Part shown: positions 43,660-52,876 of the stretch, in pieces
Numbering within the stretch: position 1 is the stretch's first letter
Layout: every line of letters starts with the position of its first letter
NCBI RefSeq assembly: GCF_002198095.1
Contig: NZ_NHMK01000012.1
Location: 1-64,000 of the forward strand
DNA from: Deinococcus indicus
GTDB lineage: Bacteria > Deinococcota > Deinococci > Deinococcales > Deinococcaceae
Direction: 5' to 3'
Length of the DNA: 64,000 nt
Program-made: the position numbers and the translations under genes
The notes under the pieces: model-generated
Databases searched by the model: none
Told to the model about the DNA's origin: nothing
What the model saw: only the letters and a program-made list of their open reading frames with translations

Positions 43660-44799
43660 TCAATTCCGGTCGTAGAGGCGGTGGGCGTGCAGGGTGCGGG
43701 CGTGCGCGCGGGCAGCGTCCTGCCAGGCGGCGGCGGCGTGCAGGGCGGCTTCGGGTGTGGCGGGCAGGTCGCCGGACGGAACGCCCAGGAGTTTCTGCAG
43801 CCAGTCGGCGTTGCGGGCGGCGCCCTGTTCTTCCAGGGCGGTCAGCAGGGCCAGTCCCAGGGGCAGCAGGTCGGTCGGGGGTCCGGTGCGGTGCAGGTGC
43901 ACGCCGGCGCAGCGCTGCCCGGCGTGTTTACTGGTGGTGGGCGTGAAGTGGGCGGGGCGGGCGGTGACGCCCAGCGGCAGGGCGTTCAGGCGCGCGGCGA
44001 GCGCCTGGGCGTTCAGGCCGGGCGCGCCGAACAGCCGGAACGGGAGGGCGGTGCCGCGTCCCTCGCTGGCGTCGAGGGCTTCCACGAGCGCCCCGGCGGG
44101 GTACAGGGCGGTCGCGTCGAGGTCCGGCAGGTTCGGGCTGGGCGGCACCCAGGGCCGGTGCGGGTGCCATCCGGCTGGCGCGTCGGTGGGGATGACGTGC
44201 ACGGGGACGCCCTCGGCGGCGGCGAGGACGCGGGTGACCTCGCCGATGGTCAGGCCGTGGCGCAGCGGCAGCTGCGCGCTGATGCCCACGTACGATTCGA
44301 AGGCCGGGTCGAGGAGCGGCCCCTCGACCGTGAAGCCCAGCGGGTTGGGCCGGTCGAGAATCACGATCCGCAGCGGGTGCAGGCGCGCGGCGCGCAGGAC
44401 GTCACGGACGGTGCTGACGTAGGTGTAGAAGCGCACGCCGACGTCCTGCAGGTCCACGATCAGGGTGTCGAGGCCCGCGAGGCGGCGGGCGGTCTCCTCG
44501 GCGCTCAGGTGGTACAGGACGGTGGTGGGCAGGCCGCTCGCGGCGTCCCGTTCGAGTTCCGGGGCCTCGCCGGGAGCGCCGCTGCCGTCCACGCCGTGTT
44601 CGGGTCCGAACAGGCGTTCCGGGGTCAGTCCGGCGCGGGCGAGGGCCACGGCGGCCGGCGTGAGGTCACCGGTGACGCCGCTGGGGTTGGTGAGCAGTCC
44701 GGTGCGGCCCCACCCGGCGGCCTGCCCGGGCCGGGCGAGCAGGTGCTCCAGCCCGACGCGCGGGCCGTCCGCAGGGCGGGTCGTGTGTGCGGCGCTCAC
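43660..44799 (-). CDS. namZ: NamZ-like exo-beta-N-acetylmuramidase (DUF1343)
   Basis: A 379-residue protein of the DUF1343/NamZ family that removes terminal MurNAc from peptidoglycan fragments. Family motifs: GLLTNPSGV, LFGPEHGVDG, DTLIVDLQDVGVRFYTYVSTV, ILDRPNPLG and the GLTIGEVTRVLA region. No signal peptide is visible from the GTG start, so it may act in the cytoplasm on imported disaccharides, unlike secreted relatives. The start overlaps the upstream solute-binding gene stop (GTGA). The frame remains open further upstream, but that is antisense-like sequence of another gene frame. Confidence 0.9.
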   Translation of the reverse strand: MSAAHTTRPADGPRVGLEHLLARPGQAAGWGRTGLLTNPSGVTGDLTPAAVALARAGLTPERLFGPEHGVDGSGAPGEAPELERDAASGLPTTVLYHLSAEETARRLAGLDTLIVDLQDVGVRFYTYVSTVRDVLRAARLHPLRIVILDRPNPLGFTVEGPLLDPAFESYVGISAQLPLRHGLTIGEVTRVLAAAEGVPVHVIPTDAPAGWHPHRPWVPPSPNLPDLDATALYPAGALVEALDASEGRGTALPFRLFGAPGLNAQALAARLNALPLGVTARPAHFTPTTSKHAGQRCAGVHLHRTGPPTDLLPLGLALLTALEEQGAARNADWLQKLLGVPSGDLPATPEAALHAAAAWQDAARAHARTLHAHRLYDRN

Positions 44800-46559
44800 C
44801 GTTCGAAGACGGAGTAGTTGCTGCTGATGACCGCGCCGCCCCTGACGTAGTAGTTCCCGATGCGGGCGTGGAACGCCGCGACCGAGTCGGGTTTGGCGAT
44901 CAGGATGACCGGCAGGTTCTTCGCGAACAGCAGTTGCCATTCGTTGTAGAGCTTGCGGCGCTGCGCCTGGTTCCCGAGCGCCTCGGCCTGCGCGAAGAGG
45001 TCGTAGGTGCGCCGCTCGCTGGCGGTCATGGCGGCGAGGTCGGGCACGCCGCCCTCCTGGGCGGGTTGCAGGCTGCGGCGCCAGTAGTGCAGCGCGCCGC
45101 CGGGCTGCCAGATGTCCTTGCGCAGCTGCGGGTCCGGCTGGTCCCCGAAGGTAGACAGCACCGATTCGAAGTTGCCGCTCAGGGCGGTGGACAGAACGGT
45201 GCTGCCCGTGACGCCCTGCAGGTTGACCTTCACGCCGATCCGCGCGAGGTCGCTCTGGAGGATCGTGCCGATGCCGGGCATGGTGGCGCTGTCGGCGGCG
45301 TGCAGGATGTTGAATTCCAGGTTCGGGCCGCCGCCGGGGAAGTTGCGGATACCGTCGCGGTTGGTGTCGCGGTACCCGAGGCTGTCGAGGCGCACGGCGG
45401 CCTTCTGGAGGTTGTAGCCGCCCAGGTAGCCTCTGGTGTTCGTGTACCACTCGCTGATGGGGGCGACGCCGTGACCTGGCAGGCTGGCCAGTCCGTTGAA
45501 GACCGTGTCGATGATCCGTTCGCGGTTCACGGCGAACTGCATGGCCTCGCGGAAGCGCAGGTCGCTGAAGGCCTTTTTCAGCCAGGGGTCGCGGCTGTCC
45601 TGGTTCAGCGCCCAGTGGACCGGGGGGTTGTTCAGGCCGACGCCGCGCACCACGCGGAAGTTCGCGCCGGCCACCTCCTGGCGTTTCAGGTCCGGGAACT
45701 GCGCGCCGGTGATGGGCGCGGAGTCCAGCTGCCCGGCCCGGAACGACGCGATCTGCGCGTCCGGGCTCTTGATGATCAGGTACTCCAGGCGGTCCATGTA
45801 CGGCAGTTGCGTGCCGGCCGGGTCGCGCCGCCACGAGTGCGGGTTGCGGGTCAGGGTGACCTTCTGGTCGACGGTGTAGCTGCTGAGCATGAACGGCCCG
45901 GTACCCACGATGTCTTTCAGGGGCGTGTTCGTCGCCCAGGCTTTCATGAAGCCGTCCGGGTCGCGCTGCGGGTTGAAGCGCGCGAGTTTGTGCTGCGGGA
46001 GGATCGGCACGAAAGTCAGGGCCTGCAGCATCGCGCCGTACGGGCGGGGCGCGCTGACCTTCACGGTGTAGGCGTCCACCTTCGCGAAGGTCAGCGGGTC
46101 CTTGCCGACGCGGAACACGGCGGACTGGTTGGCTTTCAGGCCGGTGTTCGCGGCGACGTCGTTCAGGGTGAACAGCACGTCGTCGGCGTTGAAGTCCTGG
46201 CCGTCGCTCCATTTCACGCCGCGCCGGAGTTTCAGGGTGGCGCTGCGGCCGTCCGGCGCGAAAGTCCACGATTCAGCCAGGGCGGGGTACAGCTTGTTCG
46301 TCTGGGGGTCGAGGGTGATCAGGCGGTCCAGGACGTTGTTCATGACCGTGTAGGAGTTGTTGTCGAGCACCGCGAAGTAGTTGAAGCTCTGGGGGCTGCT
46401 GACGAGCGGCAGGGTCAGCGTGCCGCCGCGTTTGCCGTTCGTCTGGAACAGCGAGGCGGGCACGTTGGCCTTGCCCTGCGCGGCGGCAGTGGGCACGGCG
46501 GCCAGGGCGAGCAGCGCCGTGAGGGCGCTCAGGTGGGCGGGCAGGGAGCGGGTGGGCAT
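44796..46559 (-). CDS. ABC transporter solute-binding protein (family 5)
   Basis: A 587-residue exported binding protein of the oligopeptide/dipeptide type. A signal peptide covers residues 1 to about 27. The domain includes LITLDPQTNKLYPALAESWTFAPDGRSATLKLRRGVKWSDGQDFNADDV and the closing FRVGKDPLTFAKVDAYTVKV. Given NamZ directly downstream and AnmK/MurQ across the divergent promoter, muropeptides or MurNAc-containing glycans are the likely cargo. It lies 96 bases after the permease gene. Confidence 0.9.
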   Translation of the reverse strand: MPTRSLPAHLSALTALLALAAVPTAAAQGKANVPASLFQTNGKRGGTLTLPLVSSPQSFNYFAVLDNNSYTVMNNVLDRLITLDPQTNKLYPALAESWTFAPDGRSATLKLRRGVKWSDGQDFNADDVLFTLNDVAANTGLKANQSAVFRVGKDPLTFAKVDAYTVKVSAPRPYGAMLQALTFVPILPQHKLARFNPQRDPDGFMKAWATNTPLKDIVGTGPFMLSSYTVDQKVTLTRNPHSWRRDPAGTQLPYMDRLEYLIIKSPDAQIASFRAGQLDSAPITGAQFPDLKRQEVAGANFRVVRGVGLNNPPVHWALNQDSRDPWLKKAFSDLRFREAMQFAVNRERIIDTVFNGLASLPGHGVAPISEWYTNTRGYLGGYNLQKAAVRLDSLGYRDTNRDGIRNFPGGGPNLEFNILHAADSATMPGIGTILQSDLARIGVKVNLQGVTGSTVLSTALSGNFESVLSTFGDQPDPQLRKDIWQPGGALHYWRRSLQPAQEGGVPDLAAMTASERRTYDLFAQAEALGNQAQRRKLYNEWQLLFAKNLPVILIAKPDSVAAFHARIGNYYVRGGAVISSNYSVFER

Positions 46560-46655
46560 GATCTGAACCTCCAGGGAACGGAAAGGGACGGAGAGGGGAA
46601 GACGGGAGAAGTCGGGAGGAGGGACGTCGTGCCGGGGGCGCCCGGCGGGCGCCGG

Positions 46656-47765
46656 TCAGCGGCTCTGGGTGTCGGCGGCGTCGCGCAGGGCGTCGCCCAG
46701 GAAGTTGAAGGCCAGCACGGAGATCACGATCAGCACGCCGGGCAGCAGCAGCCAGGGGTACAGGTTGAGGGTCTCGAAGTTCTGCGCGTCTTTCAGCAGC
46801 AGGCCCCAGCTGGTCATGGGTTCCTTGATGCCCAGGCCCAGGAAGCTCAGGGCACTCTCGCCCAGGATGTAGCCGGGCAGGGCCAGCGTGGCGGTCACGA
46901 TCAGGAAGGAGCTGAGGTTCGGCATGATGTGCCGCAGGATCACGCGCAGGTCGCTGCTGCCGAGCGCGCGGGCGGCCTGCACGTAGTCGACGGTGCGGGC
47001 ACTCATGACCTGTCCGCGCACCACGCGGGCCAGTCCGGCCCAGCCGATCAGCGCGAGGACCGCCACGATGCCCAGGTACACCCAGGTGCTGGGCCAGCGG
47101 GCGGGAATGATGGTGGACAGCGCCAGCAGGATCGGCAGGCGCGGAAAGGACAGCAGCACCTCGACCAGCCGCTGGATCAGGTTGTCCACCCAGCCGCCGA
47201 AGTACCCACTGACGCCGCCCAGCACGATCCCGATGGAGAACGAGATCAGGATGCCGATCACGCCGACCGTCAGGCTGACCTGCGAGCCGACCAGGGTGCG
47301 GGACAGCAGGTCCCGGCCGAACCGGTCGGTGCCGAGCGGGAAGTAGTAACCGTCCTTGACGCCGAACAGGTGCCACTGGCTGCGGAACACGCCCAGGAAG
47401 TTGTACGCGGATTCGGCCGGGTCGTCGCCGCGCACGAACAGCAGGATCGGCAGCGGGCGGCTGCGGTCCTCGCTGAAGGTACTCAGGAACGTGACGGGAT
47501 CGCGCTGCTTCGTGAAGCCGTACACGAACGGACGCATGAGTCTGCCCTCGTGGACGATGTGAACGGGTTGCGGGCGCTGGTAGGAGTAGTCCTCGTGCTG
47601 CGCGGTGATGGAGTACGGCGCGAGGAACCCGGCCAGCAGCGCCACCGCGTACAGGGCGGCCAGCACCCAGGCGCTCAGGAGGCCCAGGCGGTTGCGGCGG
47701 AAGCGGCGCAGGGCCATGCCGAGCGGCGTCTGCCGAACCGGCTGCGCGCGGGTCGCGGCGGTCAT
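46656..47765 (-). CDS. ABC transporter permease (OppC/DppC type)
   Basis: A 369-residue inner membrane permease. It has an N-terminal helix (GLLSAWVLAALYAVALLAGFL), a large external loop of about 120 residues, and a five-helix transport domain. The cytoplasmic EAA-like loop is VQAARALGSSDLRVILRHIMPN, and LALPGYILGESALSFLGLGI follows. It overlaps the upstream permease by four bases and forms its heterodimer partner. Confidence 0.93.
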   Translation of the reverse strand: MTAATRAQPVRQTPLGMALRRFRRNRLGLLSAWVLAALYAVALLAGFLAPYSITAQHEDYSYQRPQPVHIVHEGRLMRPFVYGFTKQRDPVTFLSTFSEDRSRPLPILLFVRGDDPAESAYNFLGVFRSQWHLFGVKDGYYFPLGTDRFGRDLLSRTLVGSQVSLTVGVIGILISFSIGIVLGGVSGYFGGWVDNLIQRLVEVLLSFPRLPILLALSTIIPARWPSTWVYLGIVAVLALIGWAGLARVVRGQVMSARTVDYVQAARALGSSDLRVILRHIMPNLSSFLIVTATLALPGYILGESALSFLGLGIKEPMTSWGLLLKDAQNFETLNLYPWLLLPGVLIVISVLAFNFLGDALRDAADTQSR

Positions 47766-48733
47766 TCGAACCTCACGCGCGGGTCGGCCCAGGCGAGCGC
47801 CAGGTCCGAGAGCAGGTTCCCGATCAGCAGCAGCAGCGCGCTGAACAGCAGCAGGGTCATGGCGACGTACTGGTCCTTGTTCAGCAGGCTGTCGTACAGG
47901 AACGGGCCGATGGTGGGGAGGTTCAGGACGATGCTGGCGATGATCGTGCCGGAGATCAGGCTGGGCAGGCTCAGGCCCGCGAGGCTGATCAGCGGGTTGA
48001 CGGCGTTGCGGACCGCGTGTTTCCACAGCACGCGCCGCCCGGCCAGGCCCTTGGCGCGGGCGGTGCGGACGTAGTCCTGGCCGATCACGTCGAGCATGGA
48101 GGCCCGCATCTGGCGCATCAGGCCGGCCACGCCTTCGAGGCCGATGGCGATCATGGGAATCCACAGGTGGCCGAGCAGGTCCATGACCTTCGCGCCGCTC
48201 CAGGGCGCGTCGATGAACTGCGGGCTGAACAGGCCGCCGACGTTCGTGCCGCCCAGGTTCAGGACGAGCGCGATCAGCAGCAGCGCCACCAGGAAATCCG
48301 GCGTGGCGAGGCTGACGTACCCGAAGAAGTTCAGGGCGACCGAGCGTTTGCTGTAGCGGTTCAGGGCGGTGTAGATGCCCAGCGGCACGGCGATCACCCA
48401 GGAGACGATCAGAGTCAGCACGGCCAGGAACACCGTCCAGCCGAGCCGCTCCCAGATCAGGCTGGAGACGGGGCGGCCGTTCACGAAGGAGTACCCGAAG
48501 TCGCCCTGCGTGACGATGCCCTTGATCCAGGTGAGGTACTGCACCCACAGCGGCTGGTCCAGGCCCAGCTGGCGGGTGATGCTCGCCACGGTCTCTTTCG
48601 TGACGCGCGGATCCTCGAGGTACTGGTCGAGAAACGATCCCGGTTGCAGCTGGATGACCGTGAAGCACACGACGCTGATCAGCAGCAGGGTGGGAATCAT
48701 GCCCAGGATGCGGCGCAGGGTGTACGTCAGCAT
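47762..48733 (-). CDS. ABC transporter permease (OppB/DppB type)
   Basis: A 323-residue permease with the OppB start (YTLRRILGMIPTLLLISVVCF) and the EAA-like loop VRTARAKGLAGRRVLWKHAVRNAVNPLI. The stop overlaps the next permease start. No ATPase gene (OppD/OppF or MsmK type) is encoded in this operon or elsewhere in the window, so one must be shared from another locus. Confidence 0.93.
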   Translation of the reverse strand: MLTYTLRRILGMIPTLLLISVVCFTVIQLQPGSFLDQYLEDPRVTKETVASITRQLGLDQPLWVQYLTWIKGIVTQGDFGYSFVNGRPVSSLIWERLGWTVFLAVLTLIVSWVIAVPLGIYTALNRYSKRSVALNFFGYVSLATPDFLVALLLIALVLNLGGTNVGGLFSPQFIDAPWSGAKVMDLLGHLWIPMIAIGLEGVAGLMRQMRASMLDVIGQDYVRTARAKGLAGRRVLWKHAVRNAVNPLISLAGLSLPSLISGTIIASIVLNLPTIGPFLYDSLLNKDQYVAMTLLLFSALLLLIGNLLSDLALAWADPRVRFE

Positions 48734-48940
48734 GATCGGGCGCGGCGCGCGGGCGGCCGTGGCGGGGGGGCCGGGTGGACAGGGGCGGAGCGGATGGGGA
48801 CAGGGTGAATCAAGGGTGGAACTCCCGGTGGTGGAATGAAGGCGTGGGCGAAAGCCGGGGGGAGGACCGGGCCGCGCCAGCCCCGCCCCACGACCCGGGC
48901 TGTGGACCGGTCGGGGAGAGGAGCGGGAGCGGCAGCCAGG

Positions 48941-50710
48941 TTATTTCTGGTAGATCAGCGGAACGGGGTTGTAGCCGGGGATCACGCCGAGGTTGTAGAT
49001 GTAGTTGCCGTACCGGTTGCTGACCGCGCCGATGTTCTCGGGTTTGGCGATGGGCGTGACCGGGAGGTTCTGCGCGAACAGCAGCTGCCAGCGGGTGTAC
49101 AGCGCCTTGCGTTCCCCGACGTTGGTGGTCGTGGCGGCCTTGTCGAAGATGGCGTAGATGTCCTTTTCCCAGGCGGCCATCTTCGCGACGTTGGGTTTGT
49201 CGCCGTCACGGGCGGGCTGGAGGCTGCGGTGCCAGTAGTACAGCGCGCCGCCGGGCTGCCAGATGGGTTTACGCAGTTCCGGGTCCGGCTGGTCCCCGAA
49301 GGCATGCAGGATCATCTCCCAGTCGCCGCTCTGGCCGGTGGAGAGCAGTTTGCTGCTCAGGATACCGCGCAGGTTGACTTTCACGCCGACCTTGGCGAAG
49401 TCGCTCTGGATGATGGTGGCCATGGCGGGGTACGTGCTGGAGTCGGTGCCGTAGGTCAGGTCAAATTCCAGGGGCCGGCCGTTCGGGAGCAGGCGGATGC
49501 CGGCGCTGTTCCTGTTTTTCAGGCCCAGGGCGTCGAGGGCCTGCCCGGCGGCGGCGACGTTGAAGCTCCCGAGCTGCGGTCTGGTGTTCGCGTACCAGTC
49601 CTTGTTGACGGGGGCGACGCCGTGGCCCGGCAGGCTGGCCAGCCCGTTGTAGACCGTGTCGATGATGCGGTCGCGGTTCAGGGCGCCCTGCATGGCGCGG
49701 CGGAAGCGCACGTCGCTGAACAGTTTCGCCAGGGCGGGGTCCTTGGCGTCGAAGTTGTACGCCACGAAGGGCGGGCTGCCGAACAGGGCGGTGGAGCGCG
49801 TGACGCGGAAGGGCGCGCCGGCCACTTCCTTCTGTTTCAGGTCCGGGAACTGCGCGCCGCTGATGTTCAGCTGGTCGAGGTTGCCGGCCAGGAACTGCGC
49901 CACCTGCGCCTGCGGGTCGCGGATCACCAGGAATTCCAGCCGGTCGAGGTACGGGAGTTTCGTGCCCTTGCCGTCCACCTTCCAGTAGTTGGGGTTGCGG
50001 GTCAGGGTGACCTTCTGCCCGGCGGTGTACGTGGCGAGCTTGAACGGGCCGGTGCCGACGACCTCGCTCTCGGCGACGTTGGTGGGCCACGCGCCGTTGA
50101 TGTCGCTGGGTTTGGCGCCGCCCTCGACGGAGAATTTCAGCAGTTTGTGCTTGGGCATGATGAACGAGCGCATCTGCAGCAGGAACGCGGGGCTGGGGCG
50201 CGGCAGTTCGAACTTGACGGTGTACTGGTTGACGCGGCTGATCTCGACGGGTTTGCCGTCGAGTTTGAAGCTGGCGGCGTCCCCGGCGCGGGCCTCGGGG
50301 TTCATGATCATGTTCTTGAAGGTGAACACGACGTCGTCGGCGTCGAAGGTCTGACCGTCGCTCCACTTGACGCCCTGGCGCAGCTTGAAGGTGTAGGTGC
50401 GGCCGCCGTCGCTGACGACGTAGCTTTCGGCGAGGGCGGGTTCGAGTTTGTAGGTGGCGTAGTTGAATTCGAGCAGGCCGTCGAACAGCTGCTGCGAGAT
50501 CAGGCCGAGGTTGTTGTCGATGACGCCGTAGTAGAACAGGCTCTGGGGGCTGTCGCCGAGCGGCAGGGTGTACGTGCCGCCGGGTTTGCCGTCGGTAACG
50601 CCGAGGCTGCCGTAGCCGCTGACCTTCTTGGGCGCGGCGAGGGCGCCGCCGAGCAGGGCCAGGGTGACGAGGGACAGGGCGGCGGTGCGGGCAGGACGGG
50701 ATCGGGTCAT
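48941..50710 (-). CDS. ABC transporter solute-binding protein (family 5), first of two
   Basis: A 589-residue exported binding protein with a signal peptide (TAALSLVTLALLGGALA). It is clearly a paralogue of the one at 44796: shared FDADDVVFTFKNMIMNPEAR-like and QVTLTRNPNYW-like blocks, and the ending GNYIYNLGVIPGYNPVPLIYQ. It is the first gene after the divergent promoter with a GGAGG ribosome site. Two binding proteins for one permease pair suggest two related substrates. Confidence 0.9.
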   Translation of the reverse strand: MTRSRPARTAALSLVTLALLGGALAAPKKVSGYGSLGVTDGKPGGTYTLPLGDSPQSLFYYGVIDNNLGLISQQLFDGLLEFNYATYKLEPALAESYVVSDGGRTYTFKLRQGVKWSDGQTFDADDVVFTFKNMIMNPEARAGDAASFKLDGKPVEISRVNQYTVKFELPRPSPAFLLQMRSFIMPKHKLLKFSVEGGAKPSDINGAWPTNVAESEVVGTGPFKLATYTAGQKVTLTRNPNYWKVDGKGTKLPYLDRLEFLVIRDPQAQVAQFLAGNLDQLNISGAQFPDLKQKEVAGAPFRVTRSTALFGSPPFVAYNFDAKDPALAKLFSDVRFRRAMQGALNRDRIIDTVYNGLASLPGHGVAPVNKDWYANTRPQLGSFNVAAAGQALDALGLKNRNSAGIRLLPNGRPLEFDLTYGTDSSTYPAMATIIQSDFAKVGVKVNLRGILSSKLLSTGQSGDWEMILHAFGDQPDPELRKPIWQPGGALYYWHRSLQPARDGDKPNVAKMAAWEKDIYAIFDKAATTTNVGERKALYTRWQLLFAQNLPVTPIAKPENIGAVSNRYGNYIYNLGVIPGYNPVPLIYQK

Positions 50711-50815
50711 GGAATCCTCCGGGGCGTGACGTTCGGCCGGCCGCCTGGGTGGGGCCGTGTCAGGGGAGTATGAAGCGGGACGCGGAAGTGGGTTGTTTCT
50801 TACCCTGTTAGCCTA

Positions 50816-50869
50816 ATACCACTTGCTGTCCACTTGCAAGCCTGTTGCACATTGGTATGAAGGTGGTAT
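50816..50869. promoter_or_regulatory. Divergent promoter with GntR-type half-sites
   Basis: ATACCAC (50816-50822) mirrors GTGGTAT (50863-50869), and ATTGGTAT (50851-50858) matches the half-site of NagR/DasR-type GntR regulators. Between them TTGCAA (50834-50839) could serve as -35 for both directions. TATGAA (50856-50861) is a likely -10, six bases before the GntR start, making that gene leaderless. Binding would repress both operons. Confidence 0.6.
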
Positions 50870-51656
50870 GTTCGTGGGGATGCCAGAACCCATCTCCACC
50901 TGGGCCATCCCGCTGGACACCGGGAGCGCCACACCCGTCTACGTCCAGGTCGCCCAGGGCCTCGCCCACCGGATCGAGAGCGGCCAGCTGCGGCGCGGCA
51001 GCGCCCTGCCCGCCGAGCGCGACCTCGCCGCCACCCTGGGCGTCTCGCGCGTCACGGTCCGCCAGGCGCTCGCGCTGCTCTCCCAGCAGGGCCTGCTGGC
51101 CCGCCGGCACGGCAGCGGCACCTTCGTCACGCCGCCCGCCCAGCCCGGCGACCTGCCCAGCCGCCCGCTGTCGCTGCTCGCCTCGTTCTCCGAGGACGTC
51201 CGCTCCCGCGGACAGACGCCCGGCGCGCAGGTCCTGAGCTTCGAACGCGCCCGCCCCACCGCCCACGAAACCATGAGTCTCGCCCTGTCCCCCAACGAGA
51301 CCGTCTACCGCCTGCGCCGCCTGCGCACCGCCGACGGCGAACCGCTGGCCATCGAGGACTCCACCCTGCCCGCCTCACTCGTCGGGGAACTCGACCAGCG
51401 CGCCGTGCAGGACGCCAGCCTGTACGCCCTGCTGCAAGCGCGGGACCTCAGCCCCGTCCGCGCCATCCGCCACCTGCGCGCCGTGAACGCCGACATGCAC
51501 CTCGCGCCGCTGCTCGGCGTCAGCGTGGGCGCCGCGCTCCTCGCCACCGACCGCGTCTCCTGGCTCGAGGGCGGCCGGCCCATCGAGTACGCCCGCGCCC
51601 ACTACCGCGGCGACCGCTACGACTTCGTGATGGAACTGCGCGGGGACGCCCGGTGA
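50868..51656 (+). CDS. GntR-family regulator (HutC/NagR type)
   Basis: A 262-residue regulator. The winged helix lies at about residues 25-90 ([57 protein letters not shown]). The C-terminal UTRA-type ligand domain (about 105-255) includes [27 protein letters not shown]. Relatives respond to phosphorylated amino sugars such as GlcNAc-6-P or GlcN-6-P, which suits the MurQ product. It is divergent from the importer operon and overlaps AnmK. The ATG at 50880 is an alternative start. Confidence 0.9.
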   Translation: MFVGMPEPISTWAIPLDTGSATPVYVQVAQGLAHRIESGQLRRGSALPAERDLAATLGVSRVTVRQALALLSQQGLLARRHGSGTFVTPPAQPGDLPSRPLSLLASFSEDVRSRGQTPGAQVLSFERARPTAHETMSLALSPNETVYRLRRLRTADGEPLAIEDSTLPASLVGELDQRAVQDASLYALLQARDLSPVRAIRHLRAVNADMHLAPLLGVSVGAALLATDRVSWLEGGRPIEYARAHYRGDRYDFVMELRGDAR

Positions 51657-52876
51657 ACACCCGCCCGCCGCGCGTGCTGGGCCTGATGAGCGGCACCAGC
51701 GCCGACGGCATCGACGCCGCGCTGCTCGAACTGCCCGGCTGGCCCGCCCTGGCCGGCCCTGCGGTGGGCGGCGCCGGCCGGTCCTCCCTGCCGCCCCTGG
51801 CCCCGCTGGGGAACGGCCCGCGCGGCCGGGTGGTCGCCCACACCTTCACGCCGTACCCGCCCGGGCTGCGCGCCGCCGTGCTGGCCGCCATGCGCGGCGA
51901 GGCGACCACCGCCGACCTGACCCAGCTGCACTGGCAGCTGGGCGAGGCCCTGGCCGCGGCGGCGGCGCCGCACGCCGCGCAGGCCGACCTGATCGCCAGT
52001 CACGGCCAGACCGTGCAGCACCATCCCCTGCCCGACCCGGCGCGCGGCTGGGCGCGGCCCGCCACGCTGCAACTCGGCGAGGCCGCCGTCATCGCCGCGC
52101 GCAGCGGCCGTCCGGTCGTCTCGGACTTCCGGCCTGCCGATCTGGCGGCCGGGGGCGTGGGCGCGCCGCTCGTGCCGTTCGCGGACTGGGCGCTGCTGGC
52201 GCAGACCGGCGTGACCCGCGCCGTGCTGAACCTGGGCGGCATCGCCAACGTCACGCTGCTCGCGGGCCTGGACCCGCTGGCCGTGCAGGCCTTCGACACC
52301 GGCCCCGCCAACTGCCTGCTCGACGAGATCGCCGCCCGCGCCGGCCACACCCACGACGAGGGAGGCGCGCTGGCCACCGCCGGGCAGGTCCACGAAGCCA
52401 CCCTGGAGCGCTGGCTGGCGCACCCGGAACTCGCGCAGCGGCCCCCCAAAGCCACGGGCCGCGAAGTCTGGACCCTCGACCGCCTGGACGCGCCGCCCCT
52501 GAGCCTCCCGGACCTCGCCGCGACCGCCACCGCCCTCAGCGCCCGGTCGGTCGCCGGGGCGCTGCGCTTCCTGAACCGCGCGCCCGAGGAGGTCGTCGTG
52601 GCAGGCGGCGGCGCCCGCAACCCGGCGCTGATGCGCGCCCTGCGCGGAGCGCTCCCCGTTCCCGTGCGGACCTTCCGGGACGTGGGCTGGGAGGAACGCG
52701 GCTTCACCGACGCCACCCGCGAGGCCGCCGCCTTCGCGTTCCTGGGCTACGCCCACGCGCAGGGCTGGCCGAACACCCTGCCGCACACCACCGGCGCCCG
52801 CCACGCCGCCCTGTGCGGCAAGTGGACGCCCGCCCCCCTCACGCCCCCGCAGGAGACCGCCCATGACGCACGCTGA
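51653..52876 (+). CDS. anmK: Anhydro-N-acetylmuramic acid kinase
   Basis: Phosphorylates and hydrates 1,6-anhydroMurNAc to MurNAc-6-phosphate with ATP. The 407-residue sugar-kinase-fold protein has the family start [21 protein letters not shown], the middle motif [13 protein letters not shown] then [15 protein letters not shown], and a late [13 protein letters not shown]. It is somewhat longer than usual because of Ala/Pro-rich insertions. The GTG start overlaps the GntR stop and the end overlaps MurQ by 14 bases. Confidence 0.96.
   Translation: MNTRPPRVLGLMSGTSADGIDAALLELPGWPALAGPAVGGAGRSSLPPLAPLGNGPRGRVVAHTFTPYPPGLRAAVLAAMRGEATTADLTQLHWQLGEALAAAAAPHAAQADLIASHGQTVQHHPLPDPARGWARPATLQLGEAAVIAARSGRPVVSDFRPADLAAGGVGAPLVPFADWALLAQTGVTRAVLNLGGIANVTLLAGLDPLAVQAFDTGPANCLLDEIAARAGHTHDEGGALATAGQVHEATLERWLAHPELAQRPPKATGREVWTLDRLDAPPLSLPDLAATATALSARSVAGALRFLNRAPEEVVVAGGGARNPALMRALRGALPVPVRTFRDVGWEERGFTDATREAAAFAFLGYAHAQGWPNTLPHTTGARHAALCGKWTPAPLTPPQETAHDAR

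Noticed and set aside
43660..46269. A single 869-codon minus-strand protein including the NamZ region
   Set aside because: The part above 44799 lies in a shifted frame of the solute-binding protein gene and is Arg/Pro-rich. NamZ similarity begins at the GTG at 44799, which overlaps the upstream stop in normal operon style.
44787..48074. A plus-strand open frame of 1095 codons across the ABC transporter genes
   Set aside because: Antisense to three well-supported genes (SBP and two permeases), with low-complexity composition and no recognisable domain.
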